A DNA stretch of 16,553 nt from positions 1 through 16,553 of the forward strand of contig JAJTIF010000352.1 in the NCBI GenBank assembly GCA_021299675.1. Reading direction: 5' to 3'. Origin of the DNA: Pseudomonadota bacterium. GTDB taxonomy: Bacteria > Bdellovibrionota > Bacteriovoracia > Bacteriovoracales > Bacteriovoracaceae. Shown one piece after another: positions 1 through 6,620 of this stretch. Each line of letters starts with the position of its first letter. Positions within the stretch are counted from its first letter, which is position 1. The position numbers and the translations under genes are program-made. The notes under the pieces were generated by a model that worked only from the letters and a program-made list of their open reading frames with translations, was not told where the DNA came from and did not search any database.

Positions 1-413
1 AAACGTGGTTTGTTACCCACGAGAAGTTTATCATACCAACCAGCACCTCTCCCTAAACGGTATCCCTTGGAGGAGAAAGCAAGCCCTGGAATGATCAAGA
101 CATCCGGGGAAACTTCCTCACCCTCAGACACCCAAATCCCAGTCTCAGGAAGTTGCCCTGGGATCAAAAATCTTCCTTCTACCGAAGGAAAGCTTAGTCT
201 CCAAGTGAGCTGCTTCCATTGCGACCAGTTCCAATGCGGTTCACTGCGCATGGGTAAGTACATTCCAATAACTGAAAAAGGGGTTATGTGATGAAGAGAG
301 TGGAGATATTTGATCAGAGCCGATTCGATGGACTGAGACTTAAACCTTAAATCGTCTGTTGATAAAGCCTTGAGTTCTGACTTCACCACTCTTCTTAAGT
401 CATCTTTGGTCAT
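1..413 (-). CDS. fau: 5-formyltetrahydrofolate cyclo-ligase, 3' end cut by window edge
   Basis: The visible part covers residues 1-137; the frame is still open at the left edge, and about 50 C-terminal residues of the usual 180-200 should lie outside. The family converts 5-formyl-THF to 5,10-methenyl-THF with ATP in the cytosol, recycling folate. The diagnostic run is at residues 109-129: PGLAF, then GYRLGRGAGWYDK, matching the family consensus of PGxAFD, RLGxGxGYYD. The N-terminal Lys/Arg-rich helix (MTKDDLRRVVKSELKAL) is also typical. The ATG lies 9 bases after the zapA stop codon, so the two are probably translated from one mRNA. The zapA-fau neighbourhood is widespread in proteobacteria, often with 6S RNA between or next to the genes; here there is no room for it. 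The family call is firm; the gene symbol follows the zapA context. Confidence 0.9.
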   Translation of the reverse strand, partial: MTKDDLRRVVKSELKALSTDDLRFKSQSIESALIKYLHSLHHITPFSVIGMYLPMRSEPHWNWSQWKQLTWRLSFPSVEGRFLIPGQLPETGIWVSEGEEVSPDVLIIPGLAFSSKGYRLGRGAGWYDKLLVGNKPR

Positions 414-422
414 GCCAAACTC

Positions 423-713
423 TTAAGAAGGACTTTGCATTGGCGAGAGTGCGTTTTCTACCGAACTCTCGATTTTTAAAATCACCGATTTAAAATCTTG
501 CTCCATCTTCACTTTTTCTGTGGCGATCTTTAGCGCCACTAAAACCGCAACGTCCGCGGACTTAAGTTGTGGACGAGCTTTTTGAAGCTCCAGCACTTCT
601 TTTTGCACCAAACGGATTACGGATTCAGCAATATCGTTATCACTATCCCCGGCTCGCGTTTTCACACGACAACCAAGAATCTCTATTTCACTAACCTGAC
701 TTAAATCAGTCAT
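423..713 (-). CDS. zapA: Cell division protein ZapA
   Basis: This 96-residue protein has the ZapA layout: a short N-terminal beta segment (SEIEILGCRVKTRAGD, about residues 8-23) followed by a long helix rich in charged and hydrophobic residues. The segment SADVAVLVALKIATEKVKME (about 53-72) matches the conserved VAVLAALNIADEL region of the family. ZapA tetramers bind and cross-link FtsZ filaments at midcell. The protein ends in a polar tail (ALSPMQSPS). It sits 48 bases downstream of ftsY and 9 bases upstream of the fau homologue on the same strand. No clear Shine-Dalgarno sequence precedes its ATG. The family is divergent in sequence, so the call rests on both layout and context. Confidence 0.85.
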   Translation of the reverse strand: MTDLSQVSEIEILGCRVKTRAGDSDNDIAESVIRLVQKEVLELQKARPQLKSADVAVLVALKIATEKVKMEQDFKSVILKIESSVENALSPMQSPS

Positions 714-761
714 TGTTTAAGAGTAAGGAATACAGGGGTAAAAGTCAATGAAACCAAATAA

Positions 762-1856
762 TTATAAGGATTTTTCAAGGCCAACCAAAGCTTCTACGTA
801 CTCTTTGACAACAAAGGGCTGGAGATCTTCAACAGTCTCTCCCACACCGATATAAGTGATCGGAACTTGAAGTTGCTGCACTATGCCTACAGCGCTTCCA
901 GCCTTGGCTGAACCATCACATTTAGTGAAAACCAATCCCGTCAAACCCAGGGCCTTGTGGAACTCTTGGGCTTGCTTCAGTGCGTTCTGTCCAGTGATCG
1001 CATCAATGACCAGCCAGACCTCATGGGGAAATCCTTCCCCCACTTTGCTCATAACTCTTTTAGTTTTGGCCAGCTCATCCATCAGCCCAGTGGCCGTATG
1101 CAGGCGACCTGCCGTGTCTACTAAACAAAAATCATGTCCCTCTTTCACTGCTCGAGCAACGGTATCGTAAGCCACACCACTAGGGTCGGCACCATCTTTG
1201 GCCCGCACCATCTCAGCTCCGGCACGATCACACCAAACCTGTAGTTGATCGACGGCTGCTGCACGAAAAGTATCGCAAGCCCCCACAAGAACCTTATTGC
1301 CTTCACCCGCAAGTTTTGCGGCCAGCTTACCTATCGTTGTCGTTTTGCCGGCACCGTTCACTCCAACAATCATGATCACTTTTGGTTTTTTTTCTGATCT
1401 CTCCAGAGGGTTTGCATGAATTTTCTGAACGGGATCAAGCCGTGAACTTAAAAATTGCGCCAACACAGTTTTCAAGCTGGCTTCATCATTAAAATCACCA
1501 CGACGTCGCTTCAGCTCCTGAATGAGATCCGCGACCAGTTGTGGTGGAAGATCTGCGGTGTAGAGAATTTCTTCAGCAGCTTCGAAAGAAGAGTCCTCCG
1601 CAGACCCTAGGGCGGCTGCGAGTTTCCCCCAGACATCCAGGCGAGCGCGAGAAAGCCCTTCAGAAAGTCTTTGCGTCCACTTCTTCGTTTCAACAGGAGC
1701 TTTAACTGGTGTGACTGGTGCAACAGGTTCCGTTTGACTATGCGAAACTGCCTTTGGGGGAATGGGAGCTGGTGGAGATTTTTTAGACTTAAGCCAAAAA
1801 GCCCCAACAGCTGTTACAATCGCTACCCCTAAGCCAATAAGAATTTCGAATTCCAT
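762..1856 (-). CDS. ftsY: Signal recognition particle receptor FtsY, membrane-anchored form
   Basis: This is the SRP receptor GTPase that docks ribosome-SRP complexes at the inner membrane. Residues about 3-22 form one hydrophobic segment (IGLGVAIVTAVGAFWL) followed by a Lys-rich stop and a Pro/Val-rich linker (28-57). The NG domain follows: N-domain helices about 60-140, P-loop GVNGAGKTTT at 165-174, DTFRAAAVDQL at 195-205, DTAGR at 247-251, TKCDGSAKAG at 311-320 and the closing GVGETVEDLQPF at 337-348. The usual G4 motif reads TKLDG, so Cys replaces Leu here. At 364 residues it is short compared with the E. coli protein, which has a long acidic A domain instead of this anchor. A good ribosome binding site (AGGGAGAG) precedes the ATG, 12 bases after the Nudix stop codon. 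Confidence 0.97.
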   Translation of the reverse strand: MEFEILIGLGVAIVTAVGAFWLKSKKSPPAPIPPKAVSHSQTEPVAPVTPVKAPVETKKWTQRLSEGLSRARLDVWGKLAAALGSAEDSSFEAAEEILYTADLPPQLVADLIQELKRRRGDFNDEASLKTVLAQFLSSRLDPVQKIHANPLERSEKKPKVIMIVGVNGAGKTTTIGKLAAKLAGEGNKVLVGACDTFRAAAVDQLQVWCDRAGAEMVRAKDGADPSGVAYDTVARAVKEGHDFCLVDTAGRLHTATGLMDELAKTKRVMSKVGEGFPHEVWLVIDAITGQNALKQAQEFHKALGLTGLVFTKCDGSAKAGSAVGIVQQLQVPITYIGVGETVEDLQPFVVKEYVEALVGLEKSL

Positions 1857-1868
1857 AGATCACTCTCC

Positions 1869-2510
1869 CTAAGGAGCATGATTAAAACGGGAGGAAGACT
1901 GATAGTAAAGGGCCAGATAGCTCCAAACCATGCGAGCGGTGGCTCCCCACAAAACAAAATCTGCGTCATTTTTTTCGGCATGATGCAAATAGCTCTTCGC
2001 TGCGATCGTAGTCATTAAAATCTGATAGGTTGAATGACTTCTCACTTCGGCATAATTCCAAAACTCTGGCCGATTGATCTTATCCCATGGCAGAGCAATC
2101 ATGTGATCCCACTCGCCATTGGATTTTGCCTGTTGAAGAAATGTTTGAACATCCATCATGAGCTCAGCCACCACGGGGACAATCGGTTGCCCTCTCGCTG
2201 TATACACAGGTCTCAATAGCCCCACACACTTTATCGCATCTCGATGGTGTGCAGACTCTTCTTCAAACTCCCTCTGGGCCACCTCAAAGGGATGGAGCTC
2301 ATCGGATTTTTTATGACCACCAATAAAAGCCATTTGTCCTGGATGGGTTGGCATTGAAAGGCTTCTTTTGATCAGTATAAGATGTGCTTCTGTCCTTAAG
2401 AGCACAGAAGCACCGGACCATGACCAGGTGTCATCAAACAGTGGAAAATCTAACTCATGCGCCTTCATCATCAGTTTAAACTTATACAGTCGTTGAGAGC
2501 ATTTTTCCAT
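1869..2510 (-). CDS. Nudix hydrolase, CoA pyrophosphatase (NudL/NUDT7-like)
   Basis: The 213-residue protein carries a UPF0035-type Nudix signature: KRSLSMPTHPGQMAFIGG at residues 48-65 runs straight into the Nudix box, whose Arg-Glu and metal-binding glutamates are R80, E81 and E83-E85 (REFEEE). The 16-residue spacing from the first Gly to Arg equals that of E. coli NudL, and a C-terminal FVLWGATARMV is shared. Members split CoA or acyl-CoA into phosphopantetheine and 3',5'-ADP. Two departures are visible: FIGG instead of FPGG, and Ser instead of Gly after EEE. The start is uncertain: ATG codons exist at 2510, 2471 and 2468, and none has a strong ribosome binding site. With any of them the 5' end overlaps the divergent epmA. 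It is the first recognisable gene of the ftsY-zapA-fau run. Confidence 0.85.
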   Translation of the reverse strand: MEKCSQRLYKFKLMMKAHELDFPLFDDTWSWSGASVLLRTEAHLILIKRSLSMPTHPGQMAFIGGHKKSDELHPFEVAQREFEEESAHHRDAIKCVGLLRPVYTARGQPIVPVVAELMMDVQTFLQQAKSNGEWDHMIALPWDKINRPEFWNYAEVRSHSTYQILMTTIAAKSYLHHAEKNDADFVLWGATARMVWSYLALYYQSSSRFNHAP

Positions 2511-3407
2511 CAGAAAGGCTTCTTAGAAACCCTCACGCCTCCGATGGTTCCAAACCCTGGAATGGAGACCCATATCCATCCTTTCAAGGTTCGCTCTACC
2601 CTTCGCTCAAAAGACACCGATTACTATCTTCACACTTCTCCGGAGTTTTGCCTCAAGGAACTCCTCTCGCGCAAAGAAGAAAATCTTAAAAATATCTACT
2701 CAATTTCGTATTGCTTTAGAGATGAGCCTGAGTCTCCGATCCACCGCCCGCAGTTTCTCATGTTAGAGTGGTATCGCCTTCAGGAACGTTACGAGCGGAT
2801 CATGCAAGATGTGGAAGAGCTTGTTGCTTTCTGCCTTGAGCAACCTGAGCTTCCAATAAGAAAAAATCTTCAATCAAAGAAAATGGTGAGGATGACGATG
2901 GAGGAGCTGTGGCAGGAAACTATTCAAGCCTCGCCCTTAGACTTTATTGAGAAAAATGAATTAAAAAAGTTCATCGCTCTCAATCACAAGGATGTACCAC
3001 TACCAAAAGAAGATCTCAGCTGGGACGACTACTTTTTTCTTCTTTTCCTAAACAAGGTCGAGCCGAAACTAAAGCTTTGGCCGCTCCTCGTGGTTTACGA
3101 ATTCCCAGCTCCGCTGGCAGCCCTTTCGACACTAAAAAATGCCAAGGTCTGCGAAAGGTTTGAAGTCTACATCAATGGCATCGAGCTTTGTAACGCTTAT
3201 AACGAACTCACCGATCCTGAAGAGCAGCGCCGTCGTTTCATGCAACAAAACCAAGATAAAATGAGTCTCTACTCCTACTCCCTGCCTGAGCCTGAGCGCT
3301 TTCTTGCTAGTCTCGATCGGGGATTACCCCCATGCGCCGGAATTGCTCTAGGAGTTGAACGCTTACTGACAGGTCTGTGCGAGATCGAGAATCCCTTTTT
3401 CTACTGA
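2457..3407 (+). CDS. epmA: EF-P--(R)-beta-lysine ligase EpmA (GenX/PoxA)
   Basis: This is a LysRS-like class II catalytic core without the anticodon-binding domain, 316 residues against 325 in E. coli. EpmA activates (R)-beta-lysine with ATP and attaches it to a conserved lysine of elongation factor P, which relieves stalling at polyproline. Motif 2 is CFRDE...LMLEWYR (residues 86-107), with RFEVYINGIELCNAYNELTD in the C-terminal half and motif 3 GIALGVERLL (295-304). Ala297 corresponds to E. coli Ala298, the residue that separates EpmA from true LysRS (Gly there). An in-frame stop at 2451 leaves the ATG at 2457 as the first possible start; only a weak GTGGAAA precedes it. Its 5' end overlaps the divergent Nudix gene and its stop overlaps that of the convergent gene. 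EpmB and EF-P are not in the window. Confidence 0.93.
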   Translation: MRLHHQFKLIQSLRAFFHQKGFLETLTPPMVPNPGMETHIHPFKVRSTLRSKDTDYYLHTSPEFCLKELLSRKEENLKNIYSISYCFRDEPESPIHRPQFLMLEWYRLQERYERIMQDVEELVAFCLEQPELPIRKNLQSKKMVRMTMEELWQETIQASPLDFIEKNELKKFIALNHKDVPLPKEDLSWDDYFFLLFLNKVEPKLKLWPLLVVYEFPAPLAALSTLKNAKVCERFEVYINGIELCNAYNELTDPEEQRRRFMQQNQDKMSLYSYSLPEPERFLASLDRGLPPCAGIALGVERLLTGLCEIENPFFY

Positions 3408-4222
3408 GCTTCCTGCAGGGAATTCATCACGAGATGAAGCTTGATAATGGCCTCTGATTTTATGTGCTGCAGATGAGCTTTCTCAGCCCACTTCACATGT
3501 GCCTCTGGTGACGGGTTCGAGCGCAATCCTTCTTTAAACAAAGGACCGAAGTCACGGGCCAAATCAGCGGACATCAATGCGTACCAGCTTCTGAAATCGG
3601 CAGGCTTAGCTTCAAGCGCATCCATAATCTCTAACATTTTCTCGCTCATTGTGCGTTTAAGAAAAAACAGATTCGCCCGTCGTAAAACGTCTTCCTTATA
3701 AACCAGTGCAAAATATTTCTTAGCGAATTCAATCGTCCAAGGAACAATCTTACTCGAGAGCTGTTCGTCATAATTTTCTAGTGATGCATACACCTCATCA
3801 AGCACGAGACCTCGATAGACTCCTTCTCGGCTACCGCCTCCTTCGAGAACATTTATCCAGCGGGCGAGATCTTCTTCTTTGGCCGGCGCTCTTCTCGTAG
3901 CCTGAAAGAGCTCTTTGATGAACGCAATTTCGTAGGCTCTCTTCTTGTCCGCGGGTAGTGCATCAAAGTCCTTACCTTGCTTTCTAAGTTCGCTATCCAT
4001 TCCATACACAGAGGCGTCAGTGTTTTTGCGTTCAAGCTTTGGAATCGCAGGCATCTGAACCGTGGAGATCGGTTCCTCAATCGGTTTAGCCCCAAGTATT
4101 TTTTCTGTCAGCTCGGTACCTAGCAACTTATCTAAGTGGTGACGAAGCTTCGCCTTAAGCCCATCTTCAGCGTTAGCCTGAAAAGTGAGAGAAAACAGAA
4201 ATAAAATAGTCAGTTTTTTCAC
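3401..4222 (-). CDS. Secreted protein of unknown function, possible DUF4214-like segment
   Basis: I do not recognise this 273-residue protein as a whole. I place the start at GTG 4222, because AAGGA lies 8 bases upstream and the protein then begins with a clean Sec signal peptide, VKKLTILFLFSLTFQANA, cleaved before EDG. A longer reading from GTG 4258 would bury this signal. The mature part is helical and charged. Residues about 101-148 (FIKELFQATRRAPAKEEDLA, then RWINVLEGGGSREGVYRGLV) resemble the DUF4214 repeat pattern, in which a helix carries LY...GR.P and is followed by GL.YW...L..G.SR..V. This resemblance is by eye only. The protein is probably periplasmic or exported. It is convergent with epmA, overlapping by 7 bases, and divergent from the coiled-coil gene. 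Confidence 0.75.
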   Translation of the reverse strand: MKKLTILFLFSLTFQANAEDGLKAKLRHHLDKLLGTELTEKILGAKPIEEPISTVQMPAIPKLERKNTDASVYGMDSELRKQGKDFDALPADKKRAYEIAFIKELFQATRRAPAKEEDLARWINVLEGGGSREGVYRGLVLDEVYASLENYDEQLSSKIVPWTIEFAKKYFALVYKEDVLRRANLFFLKRTMSEKMLEIMDALEAKPADFRSWYALMSADLARDFGPLFKEGLRSNPSPEAHVKWAEKAHLQHIKSEAIIKLHLVMNSLQEAQ

Positions 4223-4315
4223 GCATAATTCCTTGGTTATACCTTCTAGTTTAAGCACTTTTCACTTTTGGGTGTAGGAAAATTCGACCTTCTAAGATGG
4301 AATCTTGATTTAATG

Positions 4316-4321
4316 TATGAT
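4316..4321 (+). promoter_or_regulatory. Possible -10 box for the coiled-coil gene
   Basis: TATGAT matches TATAAT at five of six positions and lies 10 bases before the ribosome binding site of the gene at 4341. A transcript starting about 7 bases downstream would exclude the ATG at 4317 and leave a short leader. No convincing -35 hexamer is seen, so this remains weak. Confidence 0.3.
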
Positions 4322-4340
4322 GGGAGGATCTAGGGGGAGC

Positions 4341-4664
4341 ATGATGCTCGATCTTTTCCGGACCAAAAAAACCAAACTATCTCAGACTCAGCAAACTGAG
4401 CGAAATCAAACTCAGGATCTTCTCCAGGAGATGATTCAACGAATTGACTTGCGGTTCAATGAACTCTCCGCTCAGGTGCGCGAAGTGGAGCTAAGCGTGA
4501 AGGAGCTTGAAGTAAAACTTCTCACCAAAGATTTAAAAGATAAGCAACAGATGGGTGCCATTCATTACAAACTACATGAGCGGCAAAACCCTCGACTTGA
4601 ATCTGAAATCGAGGGCGTGGAAGTCGAGCTATCGTCGAAGAAACGTCTTATTCGCGATCAATGA
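4341..4664 (+). CDS. Small coiled-coil protein of unknown function
   Basis: The protein has 107 residues if it starts at ATG 4341; a second ATG follows directly at 4344. I prefer this start to ATG 4317 because the very strong ribosome binding site AGGGGGAG (4332-4339) sits just upstream of it. There is no signal peptide or membrane segment. Residues about 20-62 form an amphipathic heptad-like helix (RFNELSAQVREVELSVKELE), followed by a Lys-rich stretch and a charged tail ending KKRLIRDQ. This suggests a cytosolic oligomer or a binding partner. No enzymatic motif is visible. The 3' end overlaps the end of rimO by 17 bases on the opposite strand. No family is recognised. Confidence 0.7.
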   Translation: MMLDLFRTKKTKLSQTQQTERNQTQDLLQEMIQRIDLRFNELSAQVREVELSVKELEVKLLTKDLKDKQQMGAIHYKLHERQNPRLESEIEGVEVELSSKKRLIRDQ

Positions 4665-6042
4665 TTCGTCCGACCAAATCATAGTCCAACACTTCAGTTA
4701 TTTCGACCTTAACAATCTCCCCAGCTTCGGCCATTCCGTCATTGATGATCACTTTACCGTCAATGTCTGGGGCCTGACCGGCGTGACGGCCCTGCAGGAG
4801 AAGATCTGTCTCTTCATGAAAGCCCTCAACTAAAACATCTATGATTTTTCCAACGTACTCTTGATTAAGTTCTCGGGCAATTTCCTTTTGAGTTTCATAA
4901 AGCTTCTCAAATCTTTCATCAATCACGTCTTGCTCGACTTTATTTGAAAGCCTTAGAGCTGGAGTACCTTCTTCGTCTGAGTACTTGAACACGCCGAGGT
5001 GATGGAAGCGTGCTTTCTTAACGCCCTCAAGGAGAGCTTCAAAATCTTCTTGCGTTTCACCCGGGAATCCTACGATCACAGATGTTCTTAAAACAATTCC
5101 TGGAACGAATTCACGCAAACGAGCAATCTTGGAGTGGATCAACTCTCCCGTGGCACGACGATTCATGCGCTTTAAAACGCCATCCGCAAAATGCTGGATA
5201 GGCATATCGAGGTATTTCGTTATTTTTTGCGACTTCGCCATGAGCGCCATGACGTCTTCAGTCAGATCATCAGGATAAAAATAAAATACACGAATCCAAT
5301 CGATCCCTTCGACCTTCTCGAGCTCACTGAGAAGCTGGTAGATCATAGGGTTTTTATTCTCGATTTTTCCTCCGCCCGCAAGATCGACTCCATAATCAGA
5401 AAAATCTTGTGAAATCAGGTTGAGCTCTCTCACTCCCTGCTCCGCAAGATTTTTCGCTTCCGTCACAAGGGACTCAACAGTTCTTGAGCGAAGCTTTCCG
5501 CGAAGTGTTGGGATAATACAGAACGTACAATTACGATTACAGCCTTCGGAGATCTTGAGCCAGGCCATGTAGCCCGGAGAAGTATTGAGACGAGGGTCAA
5601 ATTCGGTGTGGATGTACTTCGGGATCTCGACAAAACTCTTCTTCTCAAGTCTTCCCTCGTCCAGAGCTTTAAGTAAGGGGACAATCTTGTGGTATTCGCC
5701 AGTGCCAATGAACATGTCAATCTCAGGCATCTCAGCCTCAAGTTCACCATGGTATCTTTGGGCCATGCAACCACTCATGACGAGTGCCTTGCAGTTGCCG
5801 TCCTCTTTAAACTGGGCAAGATCTAATACTGTTTCGATGGATTCTTTTTTAGCTGCTTCAACAAACGAGCAAGTATTAACGATAATGACTTCCGCATCCT
5901 CTGGATCTTGAGTAACGGTGAAGCCATCTAAGTTGAGGTGACCCAACATGACCTGCGAATCGACTAGGTTTTTTGAACACCCCAAAGAAGTGAAGAAGAG
6001 ACTTTTTTCTTTAAATTTACCGTCTTGCGATACTATAGACAT
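4648..6042 (-). CDS. rimO: Ribosomal protein S12 methylthiotransferase RimO
   Basis: RimO is a radical-SAM enzyme with two iron-sulfur clusters; it adds a methylthio group to the beta-carbon of a conserved aspartate of ribosomal protein S12. The 464-residue protein has the full three-domain layout. The N-terminal MTTase domain has cluster cysteines C22 (SLGCSKNLVDS), C58 (VNTCSF) and C92 (SGCMAQRY). The radical-SAM core has C168, C172 and C175 in SEGCNRNCTFCIIPTLRGK. A C-terminal TRAM domain (last 65 residues or so) binds the substrate. SLGCSKNLVDS and the sequence around the second cysteine triad favour RimO over MiaB. The start ATG 6042 has GAGGG four bases upstream. It overlaps the convergent coiled-coil gene by 17 bases at the 3' end. 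Confidence 0.96.
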   Translation of the reverse strand: MSIVSQDGKFKEKSLFFTSLGCSKNLVDSQVMLGHLNLDGFTVTQDPEDAEVIIVNTCSFVEAAKKESIETVLDLAQFKEDGNCKALVMSGCMAQRYHGELEAEMPEIDMFIGTGEYHKIVPLLKALDEGRLEKKSFVEIPKYIHTEFDPRLNTSPGYMAWLKISEGCNRNCTFCIIPTLRGKLRSRTVESLVTEAKNLAEQGVRELNLISQDFSDYGVDLAGGGKIENKNPMIYQLLSELEKVEGIDWIRVFYFYPDDLTEDVMALMAKSQKITKYLDMPIQHFADGVLKRMNRRATGELIHSKIARLREFVPGIVLRTSVIVGFPGETQEDFEALLEGVKKARFHHLGVFKYSDEEGTPALRLSNKVEQDVIDERFEKLYETQKEIARELNQEYVGKIIDVLVEGFHEETDLLLQGRHAGQAPDIDGKVIINDGMAEAGEIVKVEITEVLDYDLVGRIIDRE

Positions 6043-6072
6043 AGGACCCTCAATTGCTTTGAAATAGGCGCT

Positions 6073-6101
6073 TTTTTAGCCATTTATGACCCAAAAGTCT
6101 A
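6073..6101 (-). promoter_or_regulatory. Possible rimO promoter
   Basis: On the minus strand TAGACT (6101-6096) is followed after 17 bases by TAAAAA (6078-6073). Each hexamer matches the sigma-70 consensus at four of six positions, and the predicted transcript start is about 25 bases before the rimO ATG. It is the best candidate in the 134-base gap. Confidence 0.3.
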
Positions 6102-6113
6102 TTTTCCTAGCTG

Positions 6114-6121
6114 CCCCCCCC
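6114..6121 (+). repeat. C8 homopolymer tract between rimO and the secreted-protein gene
   Basis: Eight consecutive C bases lie in the 134-base divergent gap, 55 bases before the ATG of the secreted-protein gene at 6177 and about 70 bases before that of rimO. It lies outside every coding frame. Tracts of this kind can change length by slippage; no functional link is shown by the sequence. Confidence 0.9.
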
Positions 6122-6176
6122 TGTAATTAATACCTAACCCGCCCTTCCGTACCTAAAATCAGGCTATTTTAAGCCT

Positions 6177-6620
6177 ATGAAATTTTTATTAATAGTCATG
6201 GCCCTATTCTTTGGATCTGCGCTTGCTGACACTTCAATCAGATGCAGCCAGTTGCCTGGAGCCATCTACCCAAACAGCGCTAAGAATATTCAAAGCCTCA
6301 GTCTGGTGAGCTATGTGAATCATTTTTCATTGGCGAACATGATGGCCATGCAAATCGAGACAGATTCTGGTGAAATAGCTTTTGGGAGACAAACAATTGA
6401 GGTCACCAATACGACCAATGTTAAACTGATTCAAAAGACCACCAATACGAAATTCAAGATCGCTTGGCTGCTGATAGATAGAACTCCACGCATCGCTCTT
6501 AACACCAGATACTTCAGAGGTGTGCTGTTTATATCAGGGCCGCTCACTCAAAATGTGAATAAACCTTCCGAACTTTCTCAAGGCAGTGTAGAAACATTCA
6601 ACTTTGAGTGCGCGATCTAA
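6177..6620 (+). CDS. Small secreted protein of unknown function
   Basis: This 147-residue protein opens with a textbook Sec signal peptide, MKFLLIVMALFFGSALA, with cleavage expected before DTS. The mature part (about 130 residues) looks beta-rich and polar, with repeated Asn/Thr stretches such as EVTNTTNVKLIQKTTNTKFK. It has only two cysteines, one near each end of the mature chain (C23 in IRCSQ and C145 in FECAI), which could form one disulfide in the periplasm or outside. No lipobox, catalytic motif or known domain is recognised. No Shine-Dalgarno sequence precedes the ATG; TAAAAT at 6154-6159 could be a -10 box. A run of eight C lies 55 bases upstream. The stop codon overlaps that of the convergent nadB by 4 bases. 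Confidence 0.75.
   Translation: MKFLLIVMALFFGSALADTSIRCSQLPGAIYPNSAKNIQSLSLVSYVNHFSLANMMAMQIETDSGEIAFGRQTIEVTNTTNVKLIQKTTNTKFKIAWLLIDRTPRIALNTRYFRGVLFISGPLTQNVNKPSELSQGSVETFNFECAI

Noticed and set aside
10..291. Plus-strand open frame of 93 codons at the left edge
   Set aside because: It is the antisense of the folate cyclo-ligase gene, whose conserved motif is clear on the minus strand.
4223..4245. TATAAC as a -10 box before the secreted-protein gene
   Set aside because: A transcript from it would begin inside the AAGGA ribosome binding site needed for GTG 4222, and no good -35 box is present.
4223..4258. Longer N-terminus for the secreted protein, starting at GTG 4258
   Set aside because: It has no ribosome binding site and would place 12 residues before a clean signal peptide; GTG 4222 has AAGGA.
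6161..6176. AGGCT / AGCCT inverted repeat next to the ATG at 6177
   Set aside because: Only five base pairs around an AT loop, which is expected by chance.
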